DNA of 34,849 nt from Limosilactobacillus sp. (GCA_030530845.1 JAUMUE010000018.1:1-34849), one strand, 5' to 3'. Counted from the stretch's first letter, positions 8,732-17,497 are shown. The notes: a model not told the origin generated them from the letters alone. Numbers and translations are program-made.

Positions 8732-9088
8732 CTAGTTATCTAAATTATATACAGTTTCGCCCTTTTTAGTGTAGTTATACTTGGCCCGAACCACCTGTTG
8801 AATGTATTCGGGATTGTGTAACAGCTTGATCTTTTGCTTTAATTCTTTGCTCTTATTGTGCTGATCATCAAGCTGCTTTTGGGTTTTCGCAATATTGTCG
8901 TTGGCCTGAGCCAGAGAAGCCCGGTCGCGCCAGATCGCAATACTTAATCCGAGGAACAAGATCAGAAATAATGAAAGAAAAATTTTGACACGTTTCTTAC
9001 GTGTTTGGCGTCTCTTTTGATCAGCTGAAAAGCGCTTCACATAAGGCGTATCAAGCTGTGACACTTTGTTAGCACCATTATTTTGCAT
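8732..9088 (-). CDS. divIC: Septum formation initiator DivIC (FtsB-like)
   Basis: DivIC is a bitopic membrane protein of the divisome that pairs with FtsL and DivIB. The 118-aa protein has a basic cytoplasmic N-terminus (QKRRQTRKKR), one membrane segment near residues 33-50 (IFLSLFLILFLGLSIAIW), a coiled-coil-like stretch rich in Lys, Gln and Leu, then the conserved YIQQVVRAKYNYTKKGE ending. This matches the DivIC/FtsB family. ATG at 9088 has a GAGGGGG ribosome-binding site. It sits 95 bp after rqcP, with its own possible promoter. Confidence 0.92.
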   Translation of the reverse strand: MQNNGANKVSQLDTPYVKRFSADQKRRQTRKKRVKIFLSLFLILFLGLSIAIWRDRASLAQANDNIAKTQKQLDDQHNKSKELKQKIKLLHNPEYIQQVVRAKYNYTKKGETVYNLDN

Positions 9089-9123
9089 ATTGTCCCCCTC
9101 ACTTTACTCATTAATACAGGTTA

Positions 9124-9132
9124 AGTATAACA
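9124..9132 (-). promoter_or_regulatory. Possible extended -10 promoter for divIC
   Basis: On the minus strand TGT TATACT (9124-9132) lies about 40 bp upstream of divIC. It resembles the element upstream of yabR. There is no good -35. Confidence 0.4.
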
Positions 9133-9183
9133 ATCTACTAAATTATTTTCCATATTATTTCTTAATTATTGATATGAAAGTTC

Positions 9184-9456
9184 CTAATCTTCCGCAAAAT
9201 TTTCAGCGTAGGTTTCTTCAATAATCTCGTACATATCTTCCGCTTCGCTCTTCTTGGTGGTTTCAACGATTCGATTGATTTTGATCGTTTCGGTTTTATT
9301 TCCGAACTTAATTGTCAATTCATCGCCTTCCTTAACCTTGCTAGAAGACTTGGCAGGAAGGTTATTGATCAGGATCCGCCCCTGGTCTGCGATTTCTTTT
9401 GCTACGGACCGGCGCTTGATGATCCGTGAAACCTTCAAAAATTTGTCTAAACGCAT
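9184..9456 (-). CDS. rqcP: S4-domain ribosome quality control protein RqcP
   Basis: RqcP (YabO/Hsp15 family) binds stalled 50S-peptidyl-tRNA complexes and helps RqcH add C-terminal alanine tails. The 90-aa protein is essentially one S4 domain: MRLDKFLKVSRIIKRRSVAKEI, then GRILINN and KVKEGDELTIKFG, followed by an acidic end. The ATG at 9456 has GGAGG upstream. It lies 12 nt after mfd in the same operon and shares that operon with pth, whose product also acts on peptidyl-tRNA. Confidence 0.93.
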   Translation of the reverse strand: MRLDKFLKVSRIIKRRSVAKEIADQGRILINNLPAKSSSKVKEGDELTIKFGNKTETIKINRIVETTKKSEAEDMYEIIEETYAENFAED

Positions 9457-9468
9457 AAATTTCCTCCA

Positions 9469-12400
9469 TTATTCTTTAACTTTGTCAGATTGCTCTTCGA
9501 TGATTGCATCACTCAGGCCCGCAACGAACTTAGCTAGCTGGTTGAGCCAGTCTGCTGTGGTCATCTTTGGCTGGATAATCAAACGAACCGTGACCTGGCC
9601 ATTGTCTTCACCGAGTGTGGCCTTGAAGCGGGTGTCCGCCAACAATTTAATGATTGTAGGTGCCTTAATTAAGTGGCTACCGGCGGGCGTGAAGGTGATC
9701 ATGATGTTGTCACGTTGTTGCTTGATCGATGACATCATTGCTTCGTCAGCGTGCTTCTTCAGTTTGCTAATCAAAAGCAAGTTGGCGACGGCGGTTGGGT
9801 AGTCACCAAAGCGGTCGATCAGATCACCCTGGATATCCAACAGCTCTTCGTCGTCTTCTGCTTGCCTAATCGTCTTGTAGAGCTCGATCTTTTGGCGTTG
9901 GTCACTGACATACTCATCAGGCAGGTACGCTTCCACGTTGAGTTCGACTTCCGCATCGGAGCTGGCAGTCTTTTTCTTTCCCTGCTTTTTGGCCACGGCC
10001 TCACTCAGCATTGACGAGTAGAGGTCATAACCCACCGAGTCGATGAACCCATGTTGTTGCTTACCGAGAATGTTCCCGGCACCACGGATTGACAGGTCCC
10101 GCATCGCAATCTTAAATCCAGATCCTAATTCAGTGAAGTCACGAATGGCCGCCAACCGTTTTTCTCCTAGCTCCGTCAGCACCTTATTTGGTTGGTACAT
10201 GAAGTAAGCGTAGGCCACCCGGTTGCTCCGGCCGATCCGTCCCCGAATTTGGTAGAGCTGTGCTAATCCGAGCCGGTCCGCGTTTTCCACGAAGAGTGTG
10301 TTGACGTTGGGAATATCGACCCCAGTTTCAATGATCGAGGTTGTCACTAAGACGTCGTAGTTGCCCTGAATAAAATCATAGAGGACCGTTTCCAGTTGGT
10401 TTTCACTCATTTGACCGTGGATGAATCCAATCGAAGCCTCTGGAACTAACTCCTGGAGCTTCATAACGGTCTCCTCGATGTCGCCTACCCGGTTGTGAAG
10501 GTAGTAGACTTGGCCCCCACGTTGCATTTCACGTGTGATAGCATCGCGGATCGCACCGGCATTTTGTTCCATTACATACGTTTGAATTGGGAACCGTCCC
10601 GCTGGTGGTGTTTCCAAAACTGACAAGTCACGGACACCGAGCATCGACATGTTCAGAGTCCGAGGGATTGGCGTCGCGGTCAGAGTCAAGACATCGACGT
10701 TATTCTTCAGTTCCTTCAACCGCTCCTTGTGCTTAACCCCAAAGCGTTGTTCCTCATCGACAATCACCAGTCCAAGGTCATTAAATTCAACGTCCTTGGA
10801 TAAAATCCGGTGGGTACCGACAACGACATCGACCGTCCCATCTTTCAACCCCTTTTCCGTTTCCTTCAGTTCCTTGCTGGTCTTAAAGCGAGACATCAGC
10901 GCAATTTCGACAGGGAAACCTTCAAAGCGCTTGTTCAGGGTATCGAAGTGCTGTTGTGCTAAAACGGTGGTTGGAACAAGGAATGCAACCTGCTTCCCGC
11001 CTGAAACCGCCTTGAAGATCGCACGCATTGCAACTTCAGTCTTACCATAGCCGACATCCCCGACCAGCAGCCGATCCATTGGCCGTGGTTTTTCCATGTC
11101 ACGCTTGATTTCATTGATTGAGCGCAGTTGGTCCCGCGTTTCGTTGTACGGGAAGTTGTCGTCAAACTGTGACTGCAGGTAGTCGTCTTCCGGGAAGGCA
11201 TAACCCTTGGCAGCTTCTCGTTTGGCGTAGAGGTCGACCAGTTCATCGGCGATATCTTCCACCTTTGATTCGACCCGTTTCTTCGTCTTCGCCCATTCGT
11301 TACCGCCGAGACGGTTGATGTGGGGCGTCTTGGATTCGGATGAAACGTACTTTTGCACCAGGTTGAGCTGGGTGACTGGCACATAAATCTGGGCGTTGTT
11401 GCGGTAGTTGATGATCATGTAGTCTTGGTGCACGCCGTCAACTTCCATCGTCTTGATTCCGGAGAAAATCCCGATCCCGTGGTTGACGTGGACGACGTAA
11501 TCACCTGGCTTCAGATCCGTATAACTTTTAATCCGTTCCGCGTTGGCCAATTTCTGTGGACGGTGACGCCGCTTCTTGACCTGCTTGAACATTTCACTTT
11601 CGGTAATCACTACTAACCCGGCTGCTGGCAGTTCGAACCCATTATTCAGGCTCCCCGCCACCAGTTGTACCGTGTTAACTTGTAGCCCATCGAGGTCGGT
11701 TTCGATTGCCGGAATTTCAAAGTCAGTCATCGTTTGGGCGATTTGCTTACGTCGTTCCTGTCCACTAGCGATAAGGACGATCGTTTGGCCTTGGTCAATC
11801 CACCGTTGCAGTTCCGTTTTCAGTAAATTCATCTGGCCGAAGAACCGCTGCATTGGTCTACTGGTGAGTTCTACCAGTTGGTCAAAACGAAAACTACCGT
11901 GGCCCTTCTTGAAGAGCGCACCAAATAACTGGGCGTGGTGATCCCCCTTGATCGTCCCTACCAAATCATTACCGAGCGTTGGCACATCTGTCAGTTGGTG
12001 ATATTTCACCTTATCTTCCAACCAGCCCTCTTCTTCGGTGGCTTGCTGTTCGGCGCTGTCCTTAAGACGGGTAAAGTCATCGAGGTAAAGCACCCCATCA
12101 TTTGACAGGTAGTCTAGCAGTGAGTGACGTTCAGGGTACAAGAGGTCACCGAATTCCAACATTTCATTTGGCAGGTGGTGGTCATTTAAGGCTGTAATGA
12201 TCGGGTTGAAGCGGTTGTTGACCTGCTGAATGATATCTTCATCCCCGTCCACTAGCTGTTTCTTAATTTTCTCGTATTCTCCCGTCACCGCTTCAGTCAC
12301 CCGTGAAAACTCACTAGGTGGCAAGATCAAATCAGTTGCCGGCAGAATATCAACTTCCGCAACATTTTCGATACTCTTTTGCGTGCTGGCATCAAAGTAC

Positions 12401-13008
12401 CGCAGTGAGTCGACTTCCGTATCAAAAAGGTCAATCCGTACGGGGTTATCAGTGTTCAAAGCATACACGTCGATGATTGAACCACGGATCGCAAAGTCAC
12501 CGGGGCGCAAAACCATCTTTTGGAACTGGTAACCCATTGAACTCAGGCGGTTGCGTACCTTCTCAGGATCCAGGTCACCGCCAACTTTAACGTTGAGAGT
12601 TGACTGGGCGAAGAATTCGGGTGCGACAATATTTCTCCGCATCCCCGCCACCGATGCCACCACAACAACGGGCTTGCCACTCGTCAGCGCATGCAGGGCC
12701 TCAACCCGTTGCAGGCGGTAGTTAGGTGAACTCGTCGCCACTTCAGCAGCCAGCACTTCTTCGACTGGGAAAGGAAAGACCCGGTCTTCACCGATTAAGT
12801 CACCGAGATCATCGGCAAGCTCAGACATGTGAGTCAGGTTATCGGTCACGGCCAGGATCGGTTGCTTGTGAGTTTCTAAAAGTCCAGCAAACAATAACGT
12901 CCGTGCCGAACCGGAAATTCCCGTAATCAGCTGGCGCTTACCGGTATCCAACTTCTGGACCAGTTGTTTGAATTCACCTGTTTTTTCAATAAAGTTGTCT
13001 AAGCGCAC
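9469..13008 (-). CDS. mfd: Transcription-repair coupling factor Mfd
   Basis: Mfd removes RNA polymerase stalled at DNA lesions and recruits UvrA. At 1179 aa it is full length. The N-terminal third has the UvrB-like region (TGISGSARTLLFAGL, ATSSPNYRLQRVEAL). The RNA-polymerase-interacting domain begins near 495 (DLKPGDYVVHVNHGIGIF). The motor has Walker A VGDVGYGKTEVAMRA, the DEEQRFGVKHKERLK helicase box and the QIRGRIGRS motif, then the TRG and C-terminal domains. The start is GTG at 13008, with AGAGAGG about 10 nt upstream. It lies 20 nt after pth. Confidence 0.97.
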   Translation of the reverse strand: MRLDNFIEKTGEFKQLVQKLDTGKRQLITGISGSARTLLFAGLLETHKQPILAVTDNLTHMSELADDLGDLIGEDRVFPFPVEEVLAAEVATSSPNYRLQRVEALHALTSGKPVVVVASVAGMRRNIVAPEFFAQSTLNVKVGGDLDPEKVRNRLSSMGYQFQKMVLRPGDFAIRGSIIDVYALNTDNPVRIDLFDTEVDSLRYFDASTQKSIENVAEVDILPATDLILPPSEFSRVTEAVTGEYEKIKKQLVDGDEDIIQQVNNRFNPIITALNDHHLPNEMLEFGDLLYPERHSLLDYLSNDGVLYLDDFTRLKDSAEQQATEEEGWLEDKVKYHQLTDVPTLGNDLVGTIKGDHHAQLFGALFKKGHGSFRFDQLVELTSRPMQRFFGQMNLLKTELQRWIDQGQTIVLIASGQERRKQIAQTMTDFEIPAIETDLDGLQVNTVQLVAGSLNNGFELPAAGLVVITESEMFKQVKKRRHRPQKLANAERIKSYTDLKPGDYVVHVNHGIGIFSGIKTMEVDGVHQDYMIINYRNNAQIYVPVTQLNLVQKYVSSESKTPHINRLGGNEWAKTKKRVESKVEDIADELVDLYAKREAAKGYAFPEDDYLQSQFDDNFPYNETRDQLRSINEIKRDMEKPRPMDRLLVGDVGYGKTEVAMRAIFKAVSGGKQVAFLVPTTVLAQQHFDTLNKRFEGFPVEIALMSRFKTSKELKETEKGLKDGTVDVVVGTHRILSKDVEFNDLGLVIVDEEQRFGVKHKERLKELKNNVDVLTLTATPIPRTLNMSMLGVRDLSVLETPPAGRFPIQTYVMEQNAGAIRDAITREMQRGGQVYYLHNRVGDIEETVMKLQELVPEASIGFIHGQMSENQLETVLYDFIQGNYDVLVTTSIIETGVDIPNVNTLFVENADRLGLAQLYQIRGRIGRSNRVAYAYFMYQPNKVLTELGEKRLAAIRDFTELGSGFKIAMRDLSIRGAGNILGKQQHGFIDSVGYDLYSSMLSEAVAKKQGKKKTASSDAEVELNVEAYLPDEYVSDQRQKIELYKTIRQAEDDEELLDIQGDLIDRFGDYPTAVANLLLISKLKKHADEAMMSSIKQQRDNIMITFTPAGSHLIKAPTIIKLLADTRFKATLGEDNGQVTVRLIIQPKMTTADWLNQLAKFVAGLSDAIIEEQSDKVKE

Positions 13009-13028
13009 AGCTCGTCGTCCTCTCTAAT

Positions 13029-13589
13029 CTAGTTATAATCATTCATCAGCTTGGAGAAATCTTCACCCTTGATCCAATCTTCCAATGCGTGTTCCGCTAC
13101 TTCAACGGCATCGTCAAATGCGGGGCGTTCGTCCTTATCAAACTTACCGAGCACGTGGCTGACAACCGTACCGTGCTTAGGGTGGTCAATGCCGACCTTG
13201 ACACGGTTAAATTCCTTGGTGCCCAATGCGTTGATGATGCTCTTTAATCCATTGTGTCCACCTGAAGCACCATGAGTCTTCAAGCGCACCTTGCCAACTG
13301 GCATATCTAAGTCATCGCTGACAATTACTAAGTCGTCCATATCGATATCGTAGTAATCAACCAGCGGACCAACTGCACGTCCTGATTCGTTCATAAACGT
13401 GGTTGGCTTCACTAACATCACCTTTTCGCCAGCGATCACTCCTGTTACAGCAACCGCCTCTTGCTTGAGGTGAGAAAAGGCACCGAGTTGGTAATCGCGC
13501 GCCAATTGATCCAGCACCATGAAACCAGTGTTATGACGGGTCTCATCGTAGCGGGTACCGATATTTCCTAATCCAACAATCATCTTCAT
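13029..13589 (-). CDS. pth: Peptidyl-tRNA hydrolase
   Basis: Pth frees tRNAs from peptidyl-tRNAs dropped by ribosomes and is essential. Key residues are present: the catalytic His in DETRHNTGFMVLD, the Asn in FMNESG, the Asp in VSDDLDMPVGKVRLK, and GASGGHNGLKSI. The reading frame stays open upstream to 13739, but that extension has no family resemblance and crosses the promoter. I therefore place the start at ATG 13589 (186 aa, MKMIVGLGN), preceded by AAGGGATGG; ATG 13583 is nearly as good. It is the first gene of the long minus-strand cluster. Confidence 0.95.
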   Translation of the reverse strand: MKMIVGLGNIGTRYDETRHNTGFMVLDQLARDYQLGAFSHLKQEAVAVTGVIAGEKVMLVKPTTFMNESGRAVGPLVDYYDIDMDDLVIVSDDLDMPVGKVRLKTHGASGGHNGLKSIINALGTKEFNRVKVGIDHPKHGTVVSHVLGKFDKDERPAFDDAVEVAEHALEDWIKGEDFSKLMNDYN

Positions 13590-13622
13590 TTTTATTTCCA
13601 TCCCTTCACGCGGATTTAATGC

Positions 13623-13655
13623 AAAAAGGCCGCACGGAAGCTCCTCCCGTCCAGC
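13623..13655 (-). terminator. Terminator-like hairpin in the pth leader
   Basis: On the minus strand GCTG-G-ACGGGAG, loop GAG, CTTCCGT-G-CGGC forms a 7-bp plus 4-bp stem with one G-G mismatch, then C and five T. It lies between the pth promoter and start codon. No upstream minus-strand gene needs terminating here, so it may act as an attenuator. Confidence 0.55.
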
Positions 13656-13668
13656 GATAATCGTTACT

Positions 13669-13674
13669 ATTATA
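13669..13674 (-). promoter_or_regulatory. Promoter for pth-mfd cluster
   Basis: A perfect -10 TATAAT is on the minus strand. The -35 about 17 nt upstream is weak (TTAGTT). It is placed about 80 bp upstream of pth. Confidence 0.55.
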
Positions 13675-13791
13675 CAGTAGATAATTTGAAAACTAAAATA
13701 TTTGCCTCTTAATCTGAATGATTTTTCTAAAAATTTCATTAGAATATGGTAAAATATAAATAATTATTATTCGAAGCTGAGGTATAACACC

Positions 13792-14430
13792 ATGATTTTT
13801 GGTTCTTTAATTAAAAAGAAAGACAAAGTGATTACACTTCCTGAGACTGCATCACTTGAAGAAGCGTTGTCAGTCCTTGAAGACACTGGTTACCGGTGTG
13901 TTCCCGTGCTTGACGAAACAGGAGAAATTTTCCGCGGTAACATCTACCGGATGCATCTTTACCGCCATAAGTCCCGTGGTGGTGACATGTCATTACCCGT
14001 GACGGAATTATTAAAAAATGCCACGAAGTTTGTTTCTATTAAGTCACAATTCTTCGCCGTCTTTTTCACGATGAGAGATTTGCCTTACATTGCGGTCTTG
14101 GATGAAGATCACAAGTTTTACGGCATTATCACGCACAACGCCATGCTGGAAATGTTAGCGGAAGGTTGGAACGTCAACCATGGTAGTTACGTCCTGACTG
14201 TCTGCGTACCCGATCACCGTGGCTCACTGCTCACCGCCAGCAAGGCCATCACACACTACTGTCAAATCGTTAACGTCTTGTCGCTTGACCCTGAACACAG
14301 TGACATCAAGCGGATCTTGTTCACTCTTCCTACCGATGTTGATCAAAAGAAGCTCAACAAGATCGTCAAGCGACTGACAAGAGCCGGGTTTGAAGTAACA
14401 GAAATTCAAGATTTACGAACACGATTCTAA
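13792..14430 (+). CDS. CBS-pair protein, possible cyclic-di-AMP-binding CbpA type
   Basis: The 212-aa soluble protein has two CBS motifs: about residues 17-60 (TASLEEALSVLEDTGYRCVPVLDE) and 75-125 (FFAVFFTMRDLPYIAVLDED, YGIITHNAMLEML). An ACT-like C-terminal part follows (SYVLTVCVPDHRGSLLTAS, ending in LTRAGFEVTEIQDL). CBS pairs bind adenine nucleotides. Proteins of this CBS plus ACT-like layout include c-di-AMP receptors called CbpA in Listeria and lactobacilli, and this is my best match from memory; the ligand is inference. The ATG at 13792 has GAGG 9 nt upstream. It is monocistronic, divergent from pth and ends at a perfect terminator. Confidence 0.75.
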   Translation: MIFGSLIKKKDKVITLPETASLEEALSVLEDTGYRCVPVLDETGEIFRGNIYRMHLYRHKSRGGDMSLPVTELLKNATKFVSIKSQFFAVFFTMRDLPYIAVLDEDHKFYGIITHNAMLEMLAEGWNVNHGSYVLTVCVPDHRGSLLTASKAITHYCQIVNVLSLDPEHSDIKRILFTLPTDVDQKKLNKIVKRLTRAGFEVTEIQDLRTRF

Positions 14431-14463
14431 AAAAATGAGGCTGAAATTTCAGCCTCATTTTTT
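14430..14463. terminator. Bidirectional terminator shared by the CBS gene and alr
   Basis: This is a perfect 34-nt palindrome with arms AATGAGGCTGAAA/TTTCAGCCTCATT flanked by A and T runs, symmetric about 14446/14447. The stop codons of both convergent genes sit at its edges, so it serves both strands. Confidence 0.9.
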
Positions 14464-15586
14464 AGTAATGATATGTCCGGTGAACCCGGTTGTTAAAATT
14501 AGTCAAGATTTCGTAATTGATGGTACCCGCACGTTCTGCCATTTCTTCTGGCGTAATCTTATTATCGCCTGATTGTCCCATCAAGACAACGGGTGTGCCA
14601 ACTGGGTAGTACTTAGGTAAGCGGATCATCATTTGGTCCATGCAGACGCGTCCGGCGATTGGGCAGAATTGTCCGTCAACTAGCACCTTAAAACCGGTCA
14701 TGCAACGTGGGTAGCCGTCAGCGTACCCGATTGGCAAGGTTGCCAGCCATTCGTCCTGGTCGGCAGTGTACGTCGCACCATATGATACGGAACGGCCCTT
14801 TTCCAACTTCTTGACGAAGACCATTTCAGTCTTGAGTGTGCCGATTGGTTGCAGATCAAAGTCAAATGGCAATTCTGTTCCGGAAGGATTGTAGCCGTAC
14901 ATGGTGATCCCCATCCGGACAGTATTTGCGGTAATCTTTTCCCGGTGCCATTGACCTGTTGCAGAGTTGGCCATGTGAGTAAATGGTGGCAGTTCGTCTA
15001 AGCTGTCCACGAATTTTTCCCAGCGATCGTACTGGGTGTCAAAGTATGAATGGTCAGCGCTGTCGGCAGTGGCAAAGTGGGTAAACATCCCTTCAAACTC
15101 AAATTCTGGGTATTCACGGAGCATCTTAGCAGCCTTATCAAATTCTGCGATGTCGGTAAAACCAATCCGTCCCATACCACTATCAACGCCGAGGTGAACC
15201 TTCAATGGCTTCTTCCAAGGGAATTGTTGGGCCAATTCATGGTAGTGTTCGATCCAATCAACAGAACCGACCGTCAGCGAAACACCCGCTTGCGCTGCGA
15301 CATTAGCCACTTCTACCGGTGTGATACCGAGGACGAGGACAGTATCGTCAATGCCGTTGTCCCGCAATTCCAGCGCTTCGTCGAGGATTGCGACACACAT
15401 CCCCGTTGCACCTGCACGCAAGGCTGCCTGAGCCACTGGAACCAATCCGTGACCGTACGCGTTGCCTTTTACTACCGCAAAAATTTTACTATTAGCAGGT
15501 AAAACCGCCTTTTGTGCCTTAATGTTATTTTCCAAAGCACGCAAGTTAACGATATATTCTGTATTTCTTAGTCGACCACTAATCAT
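14462..15586 (-). CDS. alr: Alanine racemase
   Basis: This PLP enzyme interconverts L- and D-alanine, supplying D-Ala for peptidoglycan (MurF substrate D-Ala-D-Ala) and for teichoic acid D-alanylation. The PLP lysine motif is AVVKGNAYGHGLVPVA (Gly where Ala is common). The catalytic Tyr region is SYGATYTADQDEWLATLPIGYADGYPR, and the C-terminus is RVHRTYHY. I place the start at ATG 15586 (374 aa) after AAAGTGAT; the in-frame GTG at 15595 lies inside that ribosome-binding site. alr often follows acpS, but here it stands alone, divergent from the dlt operon that consumes its product. Confidence 0.96.
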   Translation of the reverse strand: MISGRLRNTEYIVNLRALENNIKAQKAVLPANSKIFAVVKGNAYGHGLVPVAQAALRAGATGMCVAILDEALELRDNGIDDTVLVLGITPVEVANVAAQAGVSLTVGSVDWIEHYHELAQQFPWKKPLKVHLGVDSGMGRIGFTDIAEFDKAAKMLREYPEFEFEGMFTHFATADSADHSYFDTQYDRWEKFVDSLDELPPFTHMANSATGQWHREKITANTVRMGITMYGYNPSGTELPFDFDLQPIGTLKTEMVFVKKLEKGRSVSYGATYTADQDEWLATLPIGYADGYPRCMTGFKVLVDGQFCPIAGRVCMDQMMIRLPKYYPVGTPVVLMGQSGDNKITPEEMAERAGTINYEILTNFNNRVHRTYHY

Positions 15587-15695
15587 TTTTATCACTTTCT
15601 TCGTATATATTATTTGTCGGACTACATTCTAACAAAATTATACACGTATTACACATAAGATTTTAAGTTTTACCTTAATAATGACCTTTCATACA

Positions 15696-15724
15696 TTCAT
15701 TTTTGAACAAATTTGATATATAAT
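15696..15724 (+). promoter_or_regulatory. Possible dlt operon promoter
   Basis: A perfect -10 TATAAT (15719-15724) lies about 85 bp upstream of dltX. The -35 at 17 nt (TTCATT, 15696-15701) is weak, suggesting activation or another -35. Confidence 0.45.
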
Positions 15725-15803
15725 TTTAACGTTTATAGAAGGTAAGCGTTTCGCGCAATTACAATTTTATGCGATTCGTGGTATTTTATGATAAACGAAA
15801 GGA

Positions 15804-15956
15804 GTGATTCTGATCTTTAACTTAAGCATTAAGAATCATCCCACACTAAAGTTCATCTTGAAAACGATTCTGTATTTTGTGATCTTGCTTCTGGTCATTT
15901 ACCTTTACGGGTACTACGGAGCTGGTCAAGAACCGTTTATTTACAATGAATTCTAA
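15804..15956 (+). CDS. dltX: DltX, small membrane protein of the D-alanylation operon
   Basis: This short gene (about 48-50 aa) precedes dltA. It reads IFNLSIKNHPTLKF, one membrane helix (LYFVILLLVIYLYGYYG) and the conserved C-terminal end EPFIYNEF. DltX links the D-Ala transfer chain across the membrane, and its C-terminal motif is required for D-alanylation. The stop TAA at 15954 is 17 nt before dltA. The start is unresolved: the ribosome-binding site AAAGGAG (15798-15804) overlaps the only GTG (15804), and properly spaced codons are CTG (15810) or ATC (15813). No ATG or TTG is available in frame. Confidence 0.88.
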   Translation: MILIFNLSIKNHPTLKFILKTILYFVILLLVIYLYGYYGAGQEPFIYNEF

Positions 15957-15973
15957 CGTGGAGGAACGAAAAA

Positions 15974-17497
15974 TTGTTTACAAATCTTGTTTCAGCTTTT
16001 AATGAAGTTGCAACTACAAACGCAGATTTAATCGCTTATGACGAAATGGGTAAAACCACTAGTTTCGGCGAATTGAAAACTAACGCTGATCACCTGGCTG
16101 CATGGCTGGATCAGCAAGCATTACCTGACAAGAGTCCAATTCTTGTTTTCGGTGACCACCAAGTCGAGATGTTGATGTGCTTTATGGCATCACTGAAGAC
16201 CGGTCACGCCTACATCCCTGTGTCATCTGATTCCGCATTACCACGGATTCAATCAATTCTTGATACTGGTAAGCCAAGCATGGTACTAGCAATTGATGAT
16301 TTCCCAGCCGCCAACTTGACTCTGAGCGCTCCGGTTGTTGACTTGGATCAACTCACTAAGGTATTCGCAACCGACGCACCATTGAACGAACACCCCGTTT
16401 CCGGAGACGACCTGGCATACGTACTTTTTACTTCTGGTACGACCGGTTCTCCTAAGGGTGTCCAAGTCAGTCACGACAACCTGGTCACTTTCACCAACTG
16501 GATGTTAGGCGACGAATTCGAAATCGCTGAAAAGGTCAACTACCTTGGTCAACCACCATACTCATTCGACCTTTCCAACATGTACCTGTACCCTGCTTTG
16601 ATGAGTGCAAGTACGATCAAGGCGATCCCTCATGATGTCGTAGAAAACTTCGGTAAGCTGTTCACTGCGCTGCCATCACTTGACCTCAACGTCTTTGTTG
16701 GTACGCCATCATTTGCGGACATGCTGATGCTCAGCCCAACCTTTAACGAAGAACACATGAGCAACCTGACTCACTTCCTCTTCTGTGGTGAAGAATTAAC
16801 TGTGAAGACTGCAAAGAACTTGCAAACACGGTTCCCACACGCACGGATCTTCAACACTTACGGTCCAACTGAAGCGACTGTTGCGGTTTCCCAAATCGAA
16901 ATCACACCAGAAGTTGTCGAAAACAATGACCGTCTCCCAGTTGGTTACGCTAAGCCTGGTGTAGAACTTTCTATCTGGGATGACGACAAGAAGGTTGAAG
17001 AAGCTGGCGTTCAAGGTGAAATCGTGATTGCTGGTGACAGTGTTGCCCATGGTTACATGAACAACCCTGAAAAGACCGCCAAGTCATTCTTCACAATCGA
17101 TGGCCAAGCTGCTTACCGGACTGGTGATGCGGGTGTCCTGGACGAAGACGGACTCCTCCACCACAAGGGACGGATGGACTTCCAAATCAAGCTCCACGGT
17201 TTCCGGATCGAACTTGACGAAGTACGTGCCAGCCTCGAAAAGAGTCCATACATCAAGCAAGCTGTCGCCCTTCCTAAGTACAATAAGGATGGTAAGGTTA
17301 CTCACTTAATCGGTGCGGTTATTCCTAAAGAACAGCCTGAAGACGAAGCGGAATTAACGAAGCAGATCCGCGAAAGCTTGAAGGACCAAATCATGCCATA
17401 CATGATGCCAACTCAATTTGTTTACCGGGACAGCTTCCCAATGTCTGCAAATGGCAAGATTGCAGTTAAACAAATGATCCAAGAGGCTAACCAATAA
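15974..17497 (+). CDS. dltA: D-alanine--[D-alanyl carrier protein] ligase DltA
   Basis: DltA activates D-alanine as the adenylate and loads it on the phosphopantetheine of DltC in the cytoplasm. The 507-aa adenylation-domain protein has the A3 loop YVLFTSGTTGSPKGVQVSHDN... (near 150-170), A5 NTYGPTEATVAV, A7 YRTGDAG, A8 GRMDFQIKLHGFRIEL and the C-terminal catalytic lysine in SANGKIAVK. The start is TTG at 15974, with GGAGGA 8 nt upstream. Its stop overlaps the dltB start (TAATG), so the two are translationally coupled. It has richer C/G third positions than its leader. Confidence 0.97.
   Translation: MFTNLVSAFNEVATTNADLIAYDEMGKTTSFGELKTNADHLAAWLDQQALPDKSPILVFGDHQVEMLMCFMASLKTGHAYIPVSSDSALPRIQSILDTGKPSMVLAIDDFPAANLTLSAPVVDLDQLTKVFATDAPLNEHPVSGDDLAYVLFTSGTTGSPKGVQVSHDNLVTFTNWMLGDEFEIAEKVNYLGQPPYSFDLSNMYLYPALMSASTIKAIPHDVVENFGKLFTALPSLDLNVFVGTPSFADMLMLSPTFNEEHMSNLTHFLFCGEELTVKTAKNLQTRFPHARIFNTYGPTEATVAVSQIEITPEVVENNDRLPVGYAKPGVELSIWDDDKKVEEAGVQGEIVIAGDSVAHGYMNNPEKTAKSFFTIDGQAAYRTGDAGVLDEDGLLHHKGRMDFQIKLHGFRIELDEVRASLEKSPYIKQAVALPKYNKDGKVTHLIGAVIPKEQPEDEAELTKQIRESLKDQIMPYMMPTQFVYRDSFPMSANGKIAVKQMIQEANQ

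Noticed and set aside
13590..13739. N-terminal extension of Pth (50 residues)
   Set aside because: The extension crosses the promoter TATAAT and the leader hairpin, has no family resemblance, and a good start with ribosome-binding site exists at 13589.
15788..15820. Ten-codon mini-ORF before dltX as a regulatory leader peptide
   Set aside because: It has no ribosome-binding site and no codon pattern suggesting attenuation; kept only as an alternative in the dltX start finding.
15858..15875. Possible catabolite-response (cre) site TGAAAACGATTCTG
   Set aside because: The second half does not match the cre consensus and it lies inside dltX.
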